From contig NZ_JAFFIX010000009.1 in the NCBI RefSeq assembly GCF_016916835.1, positions 124,001-188,000 on the forward strand: a stretch of 64,000 nucleotides of DNA, in the 5' to 3' direction. This DNA comes from Actinacidiphila bryophytorum (GTDB lineage Bacteria > Actinomycetota > Actinomycetes > Streptomycetales > Streptomycetaceae). Below the pieces are notes generated by a model. It was not told the DNA's origin. It ran no database searches and saw only the letters and a list, made by a program, of their open reading frames with translations. This document shows positions 19,208-28,456 of this stretch, piece by piece; the stretch's first letter is position 1; each line of letters starts with the position of its first letter. Made by a program: the position numbers and the translations under genes.

Positions 19208-19231
19208 CGTCGGCAGGCGCGCCCCGGGTGA

Positions 19232-19247
19232 TGTTCCACGTGAAACA
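19232..19247. other. parS site 3
   Basis: TGTTCCACGTGAAACA lies between the convergent MFS gene and cca and directly abuts the cca stop codon (19248-19250). Confidence 0.9.
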
Positions 19248-20717
19248 TCACCCGGCGGACTGCGCCGCCCACCACTGCGTCAGGGCCTCGGTCGCGGCCT
19301 CCTCGCCCAGCGGGCCGTTCTCCAGCCGCAGCTCCAGCAGGTGCTGGTAGGCCTTGCCCACCACCGGCCCCGGCCCGATCCCCAGCACCGTCATGATCTG
19401 GTTGCCGTCCAGGTCGGGCCGGATCGCGTCCAGCTCCTCCTGCTCCTGCAGCTCGGCGATCCGCCGCTCCAGGCCGTCGTAGGTCCGCGACAGCGCCGCC
19501 GCCTTGCGCTTGTTGCGGGTCGTGCAGTCCGACCGGGTCAGCTTGTGCAGCCGCTCCAGCAGCGGGCCGGCGTCCCGCACGTAGCGGCGCACCGCCGAGT
19601 CGGTCCACTCGCCGCTGCCGTAGCCGTGGAAGCGCAGATGCAGCTCGACCAGCCGGGAGACGTCCTTGACCAGCTCGCCCGGGTACTTCAGCTGCAGCAT
19701 CCGCGCCTTGGTCTGCTTGGCGCCGACGATCTCGTGGTGGTGGAAGGAGACCCGGCCGTCCGCCTCGAAGCGCCGGGTCCTGGGCTTGCCGATGTCGTGC
19801 AGCAGCGCGGCCAGCCGCAGCACCAGGTCGGGACCCTCGGTCTCCAGGTCGATGGCCTGCTCCAGCACCGTCAGGGTGTGCTCGTAGACGTCCTTGTGCC
19901 GGAAGTGCTCGTCACGCTCCAGCCGCAGCGCCGACAGCTCGGGCAGTACCCGGTCGGCGAGCCCGGTCTCGACCAGCAGCCGCAGCCCCTTGCGCGGGTG
20001 GTCGGACAGGACCAGCTTGTTCAGCTCGTCCCGCACCCGCTCGGCCGAGACGATGTCGATCCGGTCGGCCATCGCAGTCATCGCCTGGACCACCTCGGGG
20101 GCGACCTCGAAGTCCAGCTGCGCGGCAAAGCGGGCCGCCCGCAGCATCCGCAGCGGGTCGTCGGAGAAGGACGACTCGGGGGAGCCGGGGGTACGCAGCA
20201 GCCGGGCCGCGAGGTCGTCCAGGCCGCCGTAGGGGTCGATGAAGTCGTTGCCCGGCAGGCCCACCGCCATCGAGTTCACCGTGAAGTCCCGGCGGACCAG
20301 GTCCTCCTCGATGGTGTCGCCGTAGGACACCTCCGGCTTGCGCGAGGTCCGGTCGTAGGCCTCACTGCGGTAGGTGGTCACCTCGATCTGGAAGCTGCGC
20401 ACCCGGCCCTCGGTGTCCTGGGCCTTCTTCATGCCGCCGACGGTGCCGAAGGCGATACCGACCTCCCACACCGAGTCCGCCCACGGCCGCAGGATCTTCA
20501 GGACCTGCTCGGGGTGCGCGTCGGTGGTGAAGTCCAGATCATTGCCGAGCCGGCCCAGCAGGGTGTCGCGGACGGACCCGCCGACCAGGGCGAGGGCGAA
20601 CCCCGCAGACCGGAAGCGGTGGCCCAGCTCCTCGGCGACGGGCTCGACCCGGTGATGGGCCGCCCCTCCGGCTGGCGAGGGCTGCGGGGTCTGAGCGGCA
20701 TCGTTGGCATTCGGCAC
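19248..20717 (-). CDS. cca: CCA tRNA nucleotidyltransferase
   Basis: 489 residues. The nucleotidyltransferase head has LVGGSVRDTLLG and DLDFTTDA (the metal-binding Asp pair), then RRDFTVNSMA and DPLRMLRAARFAAQL. An HD phosphohydrolase-type domain follows with LLHDIGKPRTR. The enzyme adds or repairs the 3' CCA of tRNAs; the two tRNA genes in this window lack an encoded CCA and so need it. The place near murJ is conserved in actinobacteria. Divergent from the DUF6049 gene. Confidence 0.96.
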   Translation of the reverse strand: MPNANDAAQTPQPSPAGGAAHHRVEPVAEELGHRFRSAGFALALVGGSVRDTLLGRLGNDLDFTTDAHPEQVLKILRPWADSVWEVGIAFGTVGGMKKAQDTEGRVRSFQIEVTTYRSEAYDRTSRKPEVSYGDTIEEDLVRRDFTVNSMAVGLPGNDFIDPYGGLDDLAARLLRTPGSPESSFSDDPLRMLRAARFAAQLDFEVAPEVVQAMTAMADRIDIVSAERVRDELNKLVLSDHPRKGLRLLVETGLADRVLPELSALRLERDEHFRHKDVYEHTLTVLEQAIDLETEGPDLVLRLAALLHDIGKPRTRRFEADGRVSFHHHEIVGAKQTKARMLQLKYPGELVKDVSRLVELHLRFHGYGSGEWTDSAVRRYVRDAGPLLERLHKLTRSDCTTRNKRKAAALSRTYDGLERRIAELQEQEELDAIRPDLDGNQIMTVLGIGPGPVVGKAYQHLLELRLENGPLGEEAATEALTQWWAAQSAG

Positions 20718-20894
20718 AACGTAAAAGGGTACGGGTCCGCGGCCACCGCCCGCGCACGCGTTTCACGGCCTTGTACCAAGGAGCAGTCCGCAGCACTCCG
20801 ACACAGCGCCGATCGTTAACATGCGAGCACGCACATCCGATGGACCACCGGCGACAGACGATCAGCTACACACACGACGAGGACGGGCGAACGC

Positions 20895-23219
20895 GTGGGC
20901 GAGGCGGCACAGTCACCCGGGAAACCCCCGTCCCCGGCCCGACGCCGGGCTGTACGGGCCGTCGCACTGGTGACGGGGGCCACGCTGCTCACCGGACTCC
21001 TGCAGGCGACGGGGGCGGCACCCTCCCAGGCCGCGGCCGGCAGCGGCTCGCGTACGGCCGCGGTCTCGGTGAATTCGCTCACCCCGCGCATCCCCGCCAA
21101 GGGCGACACCCTCACGATCTCCGGCCAGGTGGAGAACGACGGCAAGTCCGCCATCACCGGGGCCCACGTGGGCCTGCGGATGCCCTGGGGCGGCGCGATG
21201 AGCACCCGCAGCTCCATCAAGAGCGCCGCCTCGCGCACCGGCTACACCAACGCCGACGACGGCGACGAGATCCCCGGCCACACCGCCGCGGTCGCCGACA
21301 TCCCGGCCGGCGGGCACGTGTCGTACACCCTCACCGTCCCGGTGTCCGCGCTGGACCTGACCGACGACGGCGTCTACCAGCTGGGCGTGACGCTGGACGG
21401 CAGGACGAAGGCCGACCCGACCACGCATGTGCTCGGCATCAAGCGGACCTTCCTGCCCTGGTACGGCGACGCGGTCACCAGCAGCACCAAGCCGACCAGG
21501 ATCAACTACCTGTGGCCGCTCACCGACCGGTCGCACATCGCCCCGCGCGGCGACACCGACTCCCAGGTCAGCCCGATCTTCATGGACGACGAGCTGGCCA
21601 CGGAGCTGGCTCCCGGCGGCCGGCTGCGGCAGATGATCGACCTGGCCAGGAATCTGCCGGTGACCTGGGTCATCGACCCCGACCTGCTTGCCACCGTGGA
21701 GTTCATGACCAAGGGCTACCGGGTCGCGGGACCGGGCGGCGACGTCTCCAAGACCACACCGGGCACCGGCGGCGCCGTGGCCAAGCAGTGGCTGAACGAC
21801 CTCAAGACCGCCGTGGCCGGCGAGCAGATCATCGCGCTGCCCTTCGGCGACACCGACATCGCCTCCCTCGCGCACCACGGCAAGAGCGTCCCCGGTGCCC
21901 TCAGCCACCTCAAGACCGGTGTCGCCCTCGGGCTGACCACCACCCAGACCATCTTCGGCGGCACCCAGACCGGCGACGTGGCCTGGCCGGTCGACGGCGC
22001 CATCGACCCGTCCGTCGTCTCTGTGGCGCGCTCCGGCGGCGCCAAGCGGATCATCGCCCGCAGCGACACCTTCCGCGAGGGCGACGGCCTCAACTACACC
22101 CCGAACGCGGCCCGGCCGATCGGCGGCGGCACCACCGCCGTGGTCGCCGACGCGACGCTGTCCACCGCCTTCAGCGGCACCCTGGGCAACCAGGAGCAGA
22201 CCAATCTCGCCGTGCAGAGCTTCATCGCGCAGACCCTCATGATCACCATGGAGGCGCCGGAGAAGCAGCGCACCGTGGTGGTCGCCCCGCAGCGGATGCC
22301 CACCGCCGCACAGGCACAGGCGATGGCAGAGGCCATCCACGACACCACGGACGCCACCAAGGCGCCCTGGATCACCCCGGTGACCTTCGACGAGGCCGCC
22401 AAGACCCACCCCGACCCGCGCGCCAACCGCAAGGTGCCGTCGGCCAAGAGCTATCCCAACAGCCTGCGCAAGCAGGAGCTGCCCGCCGACGCCTTCGAGC
22501 AGATCGAGCAGACCCAGAACGGCCTGAACAAGTTCGTGGTGATCCTCACCCAGCAGAACCGGGTGACCGTTCCGTTCAGGAACGCGGTGCTGCGCTCGAT
22601 GTCCAACGGCTGGCGCGGCAACCCCGGCGGCCAGAAGGTCTACCGGGACGCGATCGGGCTCTATCTGACCGACCTGATCGACTCGGTGTACATCATCCAG
22701 AAGAGCGCGCTGACCCTGTCCGGGCGCAGCGGCACGATTCCGGTCACCGTGAAGAACGAGCTGGGCCAGCCGGTGAAGGGCCTGGTGCTGCACCTGGAGT
22801 CGGGCGCGAACATCCGGCTGGAGATCAAGGACGCCGACCAGCCGATCGCGATCGAGGGCGGCCACACCCGTACCCTGAAGTTCCAGACCACCGCCAGCGC
22901 CAACGGCACGGTCCAGGTGACCGCCCAGCTCTACACCGAGAACAAGGGGCCGTACGGCGGCGCCCAGGTCTTCGACGTCCACATCAACAAGGTCACCGAC
23001 CTGGTGATGCTCATCATCGGGGCCGGCCTGCTGCTGCTGGTGCTGGCGGGCGTGCGGATCTACCGGCAGCGCAAGCGGCGGGGCAGCGGGGGCGACGGCG
23101 GGGACGAGGGGGACGACGAGACGGACGGTACGGACTCCGGGCAGCCGGGTGACCCTGCCGCTGACACCGGGCAGGAAAGCCAGGAGCAGTCCCCGACAGG
23201 TGAGAAAGTGGACGGGTAG
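20895..23219 (+). CDS. DUF6049 family exported membrane-anchored protein
   Basis: 774 residues. The N-terminus has a basic stretch and hydrophobic segment (AVRAVALVTGATLLTGLL) ending in an Ala-rich cleavage region. The extracellular part starts with an Ig-like domain (LTPRIPAKGDTLTISGQVENDGKSAIT). One membrane helix near the C-terminus (LVMLIIGAGLLLLVLAGVRIY) is followed by a basic then acidic cytosolic tail. The gene precedes murJ by 26 bases, in the order conserved in actinobacteria, so an envelope role with MurJ is likely. The molecular function is unknown. Confidence 0.85.
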   Translation: MGEAAQSPGKPPSPARRRAVRAVALVTGATLLTGLLQATGAAPSQAAAGSGSRTAAVSVNSLTPRIPAKGDTLTISGQVENDGKSAITGAHVGLRMPWGGAMSTRSSIKSAASRTGYTNADDGDEIPGHTAAVADIPAGGHVSYTLTVPVSALDLTDDGVYQLGVTLDGRTKADPTTHVLGIKRTFLPWYGDAVTSSTKPTRINYLWPLTDRSHIAPRGDTDSQVSPIFMDDELATELAPGGRLRQMIDLARNLPVTWVIDPDLLATVEFMTKGYRVAGPGGDVSKTTPGTGGAVAKQWLNDLKTAVAGEQIIALPFGDTDIASLAHHGKSVPGALSHLKTGVALGLTTTQTIFGGTQTGDVAWPVDGAIDPSVVSVARSGGAKRIIARSDTFREGDGLNYTPNAARPIGGGTTAVVADATLSTAFSGTLGNQEQTNLAVQSFIAQTLMITMEAPEKQRTVVVAPQRMPTAAQAQAMAEAIHDTTDATKAPWITPVTFDEAAKTHPDPRANRKVPSAKSYPNSLRKQELPADAFEQIEQTQNGLNKFVVILTQQNRVTVPFRNAVLRSMSNGWRGNPGGQKVYRDAIGLYLTDLIDSVYIIQKSALTLSGRSGTIPVTVKNELGQPVKGLVLHLESGANIRLEIKDADQPIAIEGGHTRTLKFQTTASANGTVQVTAQLYTENKGPYGGAQVFDVHINKVTDLVMLIIGAGLLLLVLAGVRIYRQRKRRGSGGDGGDEGDDETDGTDSGQPGDPAADTGQESQEQSPTGEKVDG

Positions 23220-23245
23220 CCGGCAAACAATAAGGTGGGGCACTG

Positions 23246-25714
23246 ATGAACGCGCCGTATGACGGTGATCGCGACTCTGCGGGCCAGATGCCTCCCTCGC
23301 CCGAGCAGCGTCCGGCTCCCGACCCCTATCTGCAGAACACCTATGCCTACGATCCTTACCAGCAGCAGGATCCGGCACAGGCCCAGTGGCAGCAGCAACA
23401 GCAGCAGTCGCCGCAGCCCGGCTACCAGGAACAGCAGGGCCAGGAGTACGACGCCTTCGACCACCTCTTCCGCGACCAGCAGCCGCAGGGCGGCTACCAG
23501 CAGCCCTACCAGCAGCCGCAGCAGCCGGGCGGCTACGACCCGCGGCAGGGCTACCAGCAGCCCTATCAGCAGCAGGGCTACCCGCAGCAAGGTCATCCGC
23601 AGCAGGGCGGCTACCAGCAGCAGTACCAGCAACCGCAGCAGCCCTACCAGCAGCCCCAGCAGCACGGCGGCTACCCGGCGCAGAGCGGCTACCCGGCGGC
23701 ATATCCGCACATGCCGTCGGCGAACGAGACGACCGGCTTCTCGATCCCGATATACCAGGACCCCGGCTACGGCCAGGACTTCTACCAGGGCGAGCCGTAC
23801 GCGGACCCGCAGTACGCCGACTCGACGTACGTGGACCCGCGCTATGCGGACCCGCGCTACGGCTATCCGTACCAGCAGCCCTACCAGGAGCCGTACCAGC
23901 AACCGCAGCAGCAGCCCTACCAGGAGCCGTACCCGGCCCAGGGCTACCAGCAGCCGGGGCAGCCGCCGCAGGGCGCCCAGCGGCCCGGTACGCCCGTCGC
24001 GGGGCCGCCAAGGGGGGCGGGCGCCGCCACCGGCACCACCGCCGCAGTACCGGCCGCGGCAGGTGCCGCGGCGGCCGCCAAGTCCGGCGGCATCCTGAAG
24101 TCCAGCGCACTGATGGCGGCCGGCACCCTGGTGTCCCGCGTCACCGGCTTCGTCCGCACCCTGGTGATCGCCGCGGCGATCGGCGTCGCCACCCTCGGCG
24201 ACTCCTACCAGGTCGCGAACGTGCTGCCGACGATGATCTACATCCTCACCATCGGCGGCGGCCTCAACTCGGTGTTCGTGCCGCAGCTGGTCCGGGCGAT
24301 GAAGGACGACGACGACGGCGGCAGCGCGTACGCCAACCGGCTGCTGACCGTGGTGATGGTGGCGCTCGGCGGCATCGTGACCGTGACCGTGCTCGCGGCG
24401 CCGCTGCTGGTGAAGCTGATGTCGGCCAAGATCGCCGACAACCCCGACACCTACAACGTCGCCATCGCCTTCGCCCGCTACTGCATGCCCACCATCTTCT
24501 TCATGGGCGTCCACGTGGTCATGGGCCAGGTGCTCAACGCGCGCGGCCGCTTCGGCGCCATGATGTGGACGCCGGTGCTGAACAACATCGTGGTGATCTT
24601 CACCTTCGGGATGTTCATCTGGGTCTACGGCTCCTACGGCTCGACCCGGATGGACGCCACCACGATCACCCCCGAGGGCGTCAGGCTGCTCGGCATCGGC
24701 ACCCTGCTCGGCCTGGTCGTGCAGTCGCTGGCGATGCTGCCCTACCTGCGGGACGCCGGCTTCAAGTTCCGGCCGCGCTTCGACTGGCGCGGCCACGGCC
24801 TGGGCAAGGCCGCCAAGCTGGCCAAGTGGACCTTCCTGTTCGTCCTGGCCAACCAGGCCGGCCTGATCGTGGTCACCCAGCTCGCCACCTGGGCGGGCGC
24901 CAACGCCGACAAGAGCGGCTACCAGGGCACGGGCATCACCGGCTACAACTACGCGCTGCTGCTCTGGCAGATGCCGCAGGCGATCATCACCGTCTCGGTG
25001 ATGGCCGCGGTGCTGCCGCGGATCTCCCGGTCCGCCGCCGACGGGGACATCGCCGCCGTCCGCGACGACATCTCCTACGGCCTGCGCACCTCCGCGGTCG
25101 CGATCGTGCCCGCCGCCTTCGCCTTCCTCGCCCTGGGCGTGCCGATGTGCGGGCTGCTCTACGCGGGCACCAACGAGGGCTCCGCCCGCAACATCGGCTT
25201 CATCCTGATGGCCTTCGGCGGCGGCCTGATCCCCTACTCGGTGCAGTACGTCGTCCTGCGCGGCTTCTACGCCTTCGAGGACACCCGCACCCCGTTCTAC
25301 AACACCGTGATCGTCGCCACCGTCAACGCGGCGGCCTCCGCCCTCTGCTTCGTGGCGCTGCCCGCCCGCTGGGCCGTGGTCGGCATGGCCTTCTCCTACG
25401 GCCTGGCCTACGCGGTCGGCGTCGGGGTGGCCGTCAAGCGGCTGGGCGCCCGGCTGGGCGGCGACCTGGACGGCCGCCGGGTGGTGCGCACCTACGCCCG
25501 GCTGATCGGCGCCTGCATCCCCGCTGCCGCGATCGCCGGTATCGCGGCCTACGTCATCAGCGGGAAGCTGGGCGGCGGTCCTGCCGGCTCGCTGGCCTCG
25601 CTGGTCGTCGGCGGCTTCCTGCTGGGCGGCATCTTCCTGGTGATCGCCAAGCGGATGCGGATCCAGGAGCTGAACGGCATGATCGGGATGGTCAGGGGCA
25701 GGCTCGGCCGCTGA
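23246..25714 (+). CDS. murJ: Lipid II flippase MurJ (MviN) with long Gln/Pro/Tyr-rich N-terminus
   Basis: 822 residues. The first 270 or so are cytosolic low complexity, with many repeats of QQPYQQP and GGYQQ types. The membrane domain begins about residue 285 (ILKSSALMAAGTLVSRVTGFVRTLVIAAAIG, the MurJ first helix with its conserved Arg) and has about 14 hydrophobic segments, including the family motifs at VPQLVRAM and RGFYAFEDTRTPF. MurJ moves lipid II across the membrane. In Mycobacterium tuberculosis the MurJ homologue is fused to a pseudokinase; here the pseudokinase is the next gene. ATG at 23246, with AAGGTGGGG before it. Confidence 0.95.
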   Translation: MNAPYDGDRDSAGQMPPSPEQRPAPDPYLQNTYAYDPYQQQDPAQAQWQQQQQQSPQPGYQEQQGQEYDAFDHLFRDQQPQGGYQQPYQQPQQPGGYDPRQGYQQPYQQQGYPQQGHPQQGGYQQQYQQPQQPYQQPQQHGGYPAQSGYPAAYPHMPSANETTGFSIPIYQDPGYGQDFYQGEPYADPQYADSTYVDPRYADPRYGYPYQQPYQEPYQQPQQQPYQEPYPAQGYQQPGQPPQGAQRPGTPVAGPPRGAGAATGTTAAVPAAAGAAAAAKSGGILKSSALMAAGTLVSRVTGFVRTLVIAAAIGVATLGDSYQVANVLPTMIYILTIGGGLNSVFVPQLVRAMKDDDDGGSAYANRLLTVVMVALGGIVTVTVLAAPLLVKLMSAKIADNPDTYNVAIAFARYCMPTIFFMGVHVVMGQVLNARGRFGAMMWTPVLNNIVVIFTFGMFIWVYGSYGSTRMDATTITPEGVRLLGIGTLLGLVVQSLAMLPYLRDAGFKFRPRFDWRGHGLGKAAKLAKWTFLFVLANQAGLIVVTQLATWAGANADKSGYQGTGITGYNYALLLWQMPQAIITVSVMAAVLPRISRSAADGDIAAVRDDISYGLRTSAVAIVPAAFAFLALGVPMCGLLYAGTNEGSARNIGFILMAFGGGLIPYSVQYVVLRGFYAFEDTRTPFYNTVIVATVNAAASALCFVALPARWAVVGMAFSYGLAYAVGVGVAVKRLGARLGGDLDGRRVVRTYARLIGACIPAAAIAGIAAYVISGKLGGGPAGSLASLVVGGFLLGGIFLVIAKRMRIQELNGMIGMVRGRLGR

Positions 25715-25854
25715 TCCGGCGCCCGATCACGGGTGTTGCCCCGCCCGCGCAACCATCACGGCCTGCCGTGTGTCGTGCATAGAGCCGGACTGCGGGCACA
25801 ATTGTCATCGGCTCGACGTGGGATCGCGCAATGGATGGGGAGGCAGGAACGACG

Positions 25855-27750
25855 GTGGCGGATCGGAGCACGGCGGCCGTCGGAGTGGCTGACGAGGGCG
25901 GCGAGGCACCGCCCGCAGCCCAACAGGACGCCACACCCGACGGTACGACGACGGACGACCAGGACAGCGGCACCGCCGGCGACGGCACCCCACCCAAGGA
26001 CGCAGCGGACGGCACCGAGAAGACCCAGGACGACCCGGCCGAGACACCTACGGCCCCCCTGCCCGCCACCGAGCCGGAGCCGGAAGCGCAGGCCGCGCCG
26101 ACCGGTCCCGGGCCGGAAGCGGACCCCACGGCCGATCCGCAGCCGGACCCGGAGGCCGCCGCCGATCCCAAGCCCGAGCCGGAGGCCGCACCCAGGCCCG
26201 CTCCCCGGGCCAAGCCCAAGGCCACCGCACCCGAACTGCACAGCGGCCACCGGCTCGCCCGGCGCTACCAACTCGCCGAGTGCGTCACCCGGGTCGACGG
26301 CTTCAGCAGCTGGCGTGCCGTGGACGAGAAGCTGCGCCGGGCCGTCGGCATCCACCTGCTGCCCGCCGGCCACCCCCGCTCACGCCAGGTGCTGGCCGCC
26401 GCTCGCTCTGCGGCGCTCCTCGGCGACCCCCGGTTCGTCCAGGTCCTCGACGCGGTCGAGGAGGACGAGCTGGTCTATGTGATCCACGAATGGCTCCCGG
26501 ACGCCGTCTCGCTCGCCGACCTGCTGTCCTCAGGCCCCCTGGAGCCGCACGAGGCCTACCAGATGGCCAGCCAGGTCTCCCAGGGCATGGCCGCCGCCCA
26601 CCGCGAGGGACTGGCCCATCTGCGGCTCGACCCGGGTGCGGTGCTGCGGACCAGCTCGGGGCAGTACCGCATCCGCGGTCTCGCCGTCGCCGCCGCATTG
26701 CGCGGGCTCAGCTCGGACCGGCCGCAGCGGCAGGACACCGAGGCGATCGGCGCACTGCTCTACTGCGCCCTCACCCAGCGCTGGCCTTACGAGGAGGACG
26801 CGCACGGCCTGGCGGGACTGCCCAAGGGCGTCGGCCTGGTCGCGCCCGACCAGCTGCGCGCCGGCGTCCACCGCGGCATGTCGGACGTGGCGATGCGTGC
26901 CCTGGTCAACGACGGGGCCACGGCCTCCCGCGAGGAACCGCCCTGCACCACCCCGGAGGAGCTGGCCAAGGCCATCGCGGGCATCCCGCGGATCCGGCCC
27001 CCGGAGCACCCGGCTCCCGTGTACCAGCCGCCCGCCTTCCAGCAGCCCCCGCAGCCGCCGACCGGGTCGACGCGCTACACCGTCGCGGGACCTGCCGCCG
27101 CTCCCGCCGCCCCGCCGCCCGCACTGCCGGGACGCACCGGCAGCGCGCTGAAGTGGGCCGTCTCGGCGCTGCTGATCGTGGCGATCGGGCTCGGCAGCTG
27201 GCAGCTCGCCGACGCCATGAAGTCCCGGGAGAACCACACCCCGAACCGGCCGAGCACCTCGCCGACGGCCGAGCACAATCCCGCACCACCGCCGGCCGCA
27301 CCGCTGACGATCGCCGGCGTCAAGGACTTCGACCCGCCGCCGGAGGGCAACGGCAGCGAGACGCCGTCCCAGATCAAGAACCTGGACGACCACGACCCGA
27401 ACACCACCTGGGAGACCAGCTGGTACGCCAGGCCCGACCTCGGCGGCCTCAAGGACGGCGTCGGCGTGATCCTGGACCTCGGCAGCGACCACCAGGTGAG
27501 CAGCGTCGCGGTCAACGTCGTCGGTGACACCGACCTGGAGCTGTGGGCGGCACCCGCGGGCACCACGGACCGGCCGACCCGGCTCGACGGCTTCCAGAAG
27601 GTGTCCGGCGGCTCAGGCGACGGCCAGGTGACGCTCAAGCCGGGCAGCAGGACGACCAGCCGCTATCTGCTGGTGTGGCTGACCAAGCTCCCTGAGGACT
27701 CGGACGGCCGATTCCGTGGCAGGATCTCGGAGATCAGCGTGACGGGCTGA
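25855..27750 (+). CDS. MurJ-associated pseudokinase with extracellular discoidin-like domain
   Basis: 631 residues from the GTG at 25855 (GGAGG 11 bases upstream); an in-frame ATG at 25831 would add 8 residues. Order: acidic Pro/Glu-rich N-terminus (1-125), a protein-kinase-like domain (about 125-385), one membrane helix (about 433-453, WAVSALLIVAIGLGSWQLA), and an extracellular beta-sandwich of about 140 residues. The kinase domain lacks the key residues: the HRD loop is replaced by HLRLDP, no DFG is visible and the ATP-binding Lys is missing, so it should not phosphorylate. The M. tuberculosis MviN pseudokinase recruits FhaA; a similar role controlling MurJ is inferred. Confidence 0.88.
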   Translation: MADRSTAAVGVADEGGEAPPAAQQDATPDGTTTDDQDSGTAGDGTPPKDAADGTEKTQDDPAETPTAPLPATEPEPEAQAAPTGPGPEADPTADPQPDPEAAADPKPEPEAAPRPAPRAKPKATAPELHSGHRLARRYQLAECVTRVDGFSSWRAVDEKLRRAVGIHLLPAGHPRSRQVLAAARSAALLGDPRFVQVLDAVEEDELVYVIHEWLPDAVSLADLLSSGPLEPHEAYQMASQVSQGMAAAHREGLAHLRLDPGAVLRTSSGQYRIRGLAVAAALRGLSSDRPQRQDTEAIGALLYCALTQRWPYEEDAHGLAGLPKGVGLVAPDQLRAGVHRGMSDVAMRALVNDGATASREEPPCTTPEELAKAIAGIPRIRPPEHPAPVYQPPAFQQPPQPPTGSTRYTVAGPAAAPAAPPPALPGRTGSALKWAVSALLIVAIGLGSWQLADAMKSRENHTPNRPSTSPTAEHNPAPPPAAPLTIAGVKDFDPPPEGNGSETPSQIKNLDDHDPNTTWETSWYARPDLGGLKDGVGVILDLGSDHQVSSVAVNVVGDTDLELWAAPAGTTDRPTRLDGFQKVSGGSGDGQVTLKPGSRTTSRYLLVWLTKLPEDSDGRFRGRISEISVTG

Positions 27751-27784
27751 CCAGCCCGGCGGAAGCGGACGGGGGAGCCTGGCC

Positions 27785-28456
27785 TTGGAGCGAATACCGC
27801 TCGGCGAAGCCGACGACGCCGATCTGCTCGCCCGCCACGTGGCGGGCGAGTCCGACGCCTTCGGCGAAATCGTCCGCAGGCACCGCGACCGGCTCTGGGC
27901 GGTCGCCCTGCGAACGCTGGGCGACCGCGAGGAAGCCGCTGACGCCGTCCAGGACGCGCTGGTGTCAGCCTTCAGGGCCGCCCATACCTTCCGCGGCCAG
28001 TCGGCCGTCACGACCTGGCTGCACCGCATCACGGTGAACGCCTGCCTGGACCGGGCACGGCGGGCCGCCTCCCGGCGCACCGCTCCGGTCGCGGAGGAGG
28101 AGAGCTTCGAATCCCTCCTCGAACCGCACGAGTCCGCCGCCGCACCCGCCGAGCGCGACGAGCTGCACCGCGAGCTGATCGCCGCGCTGGCCACACTGCC
28201 CGCGGAGCAGCGGGCGGCGCTGGTGCTGGTCGACATGCAGGGCTACCCGGTCGCGGAGGCGGCGGCGGTGCTGGACGTACCGGAAGGCACGGTCAAGAGC
28301 AGATGCGCGAGGGGCCGCGCCCGGCTGCTGCCGCTGCTCACCCATCTGCGGGCCGGCGGCGTCGGCCGGGCCGGTCCCGGCGGCGGAAGGAACCGGGCGG
28401 AGGGGACATCCGTCCCACCGGCAGGAACGGAACAGGGCGGAGGTGACCACCGATGA
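27785..28456 (+). CDS. sigM: ECF RNA polymerase sigma factor, SigM-like
   Basis: 223 residues from a TTG at 27785 (GGGGGAGCC before it; no better codon). Region 2 is seen in DAFGEIVRRHRDRLWAVALRTLGDREEAADAVQDALVSAF, and region 4 in LPAEQRAALVLVDMQGYPVAEAAAVLDVPEGTVKSRCARGRARL. There is a 35-residue Gly/Arg-rich tail. The place between the MurJ/pseudokinase genes and anti-sigma/trxBA is the SigM locus of M. tuberculosis and streptomycetes, hence the name. Its stop overlaps the anti-sigma start by ATGA. A perfect 24-base palindrome lies in codons 15-22. Confidence 0.9.
   Translation: MERIPLGEADDADLLARHVAGESDAFGEIVRRHRDRLWAVALRTLGDREEAADAVQDALVSAFRAAHTFRGQSAVTTWLHRITVNACLDRARRAASRRTAPVAEEESFESLLEPHESAAAPAERDELHRELIAALATLPAEQRAALVLVDMQGYPVAEAAAVLDVPEGTVKSRCARGRARLLPLLTHLRAGGVGRAGPGGGRNRAEGTSVPPAGTEQGGGDHR

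Noticed and set aside
20913..24110. Open frame of 1065 codons on the minus strand
   Set aside because: Shadow across DUF6049 and murJ; its His/Arg/Gly-rich content follows from GC-rich antisense codons.
27834..27843. CACGTG-centred palindrome in sigM as a parS site
   Set aside because: Flanks are CGC/GCG rather than TTT or TTC/GAA, so ParB binding is not expected; kept only as an unexplained palindrome.
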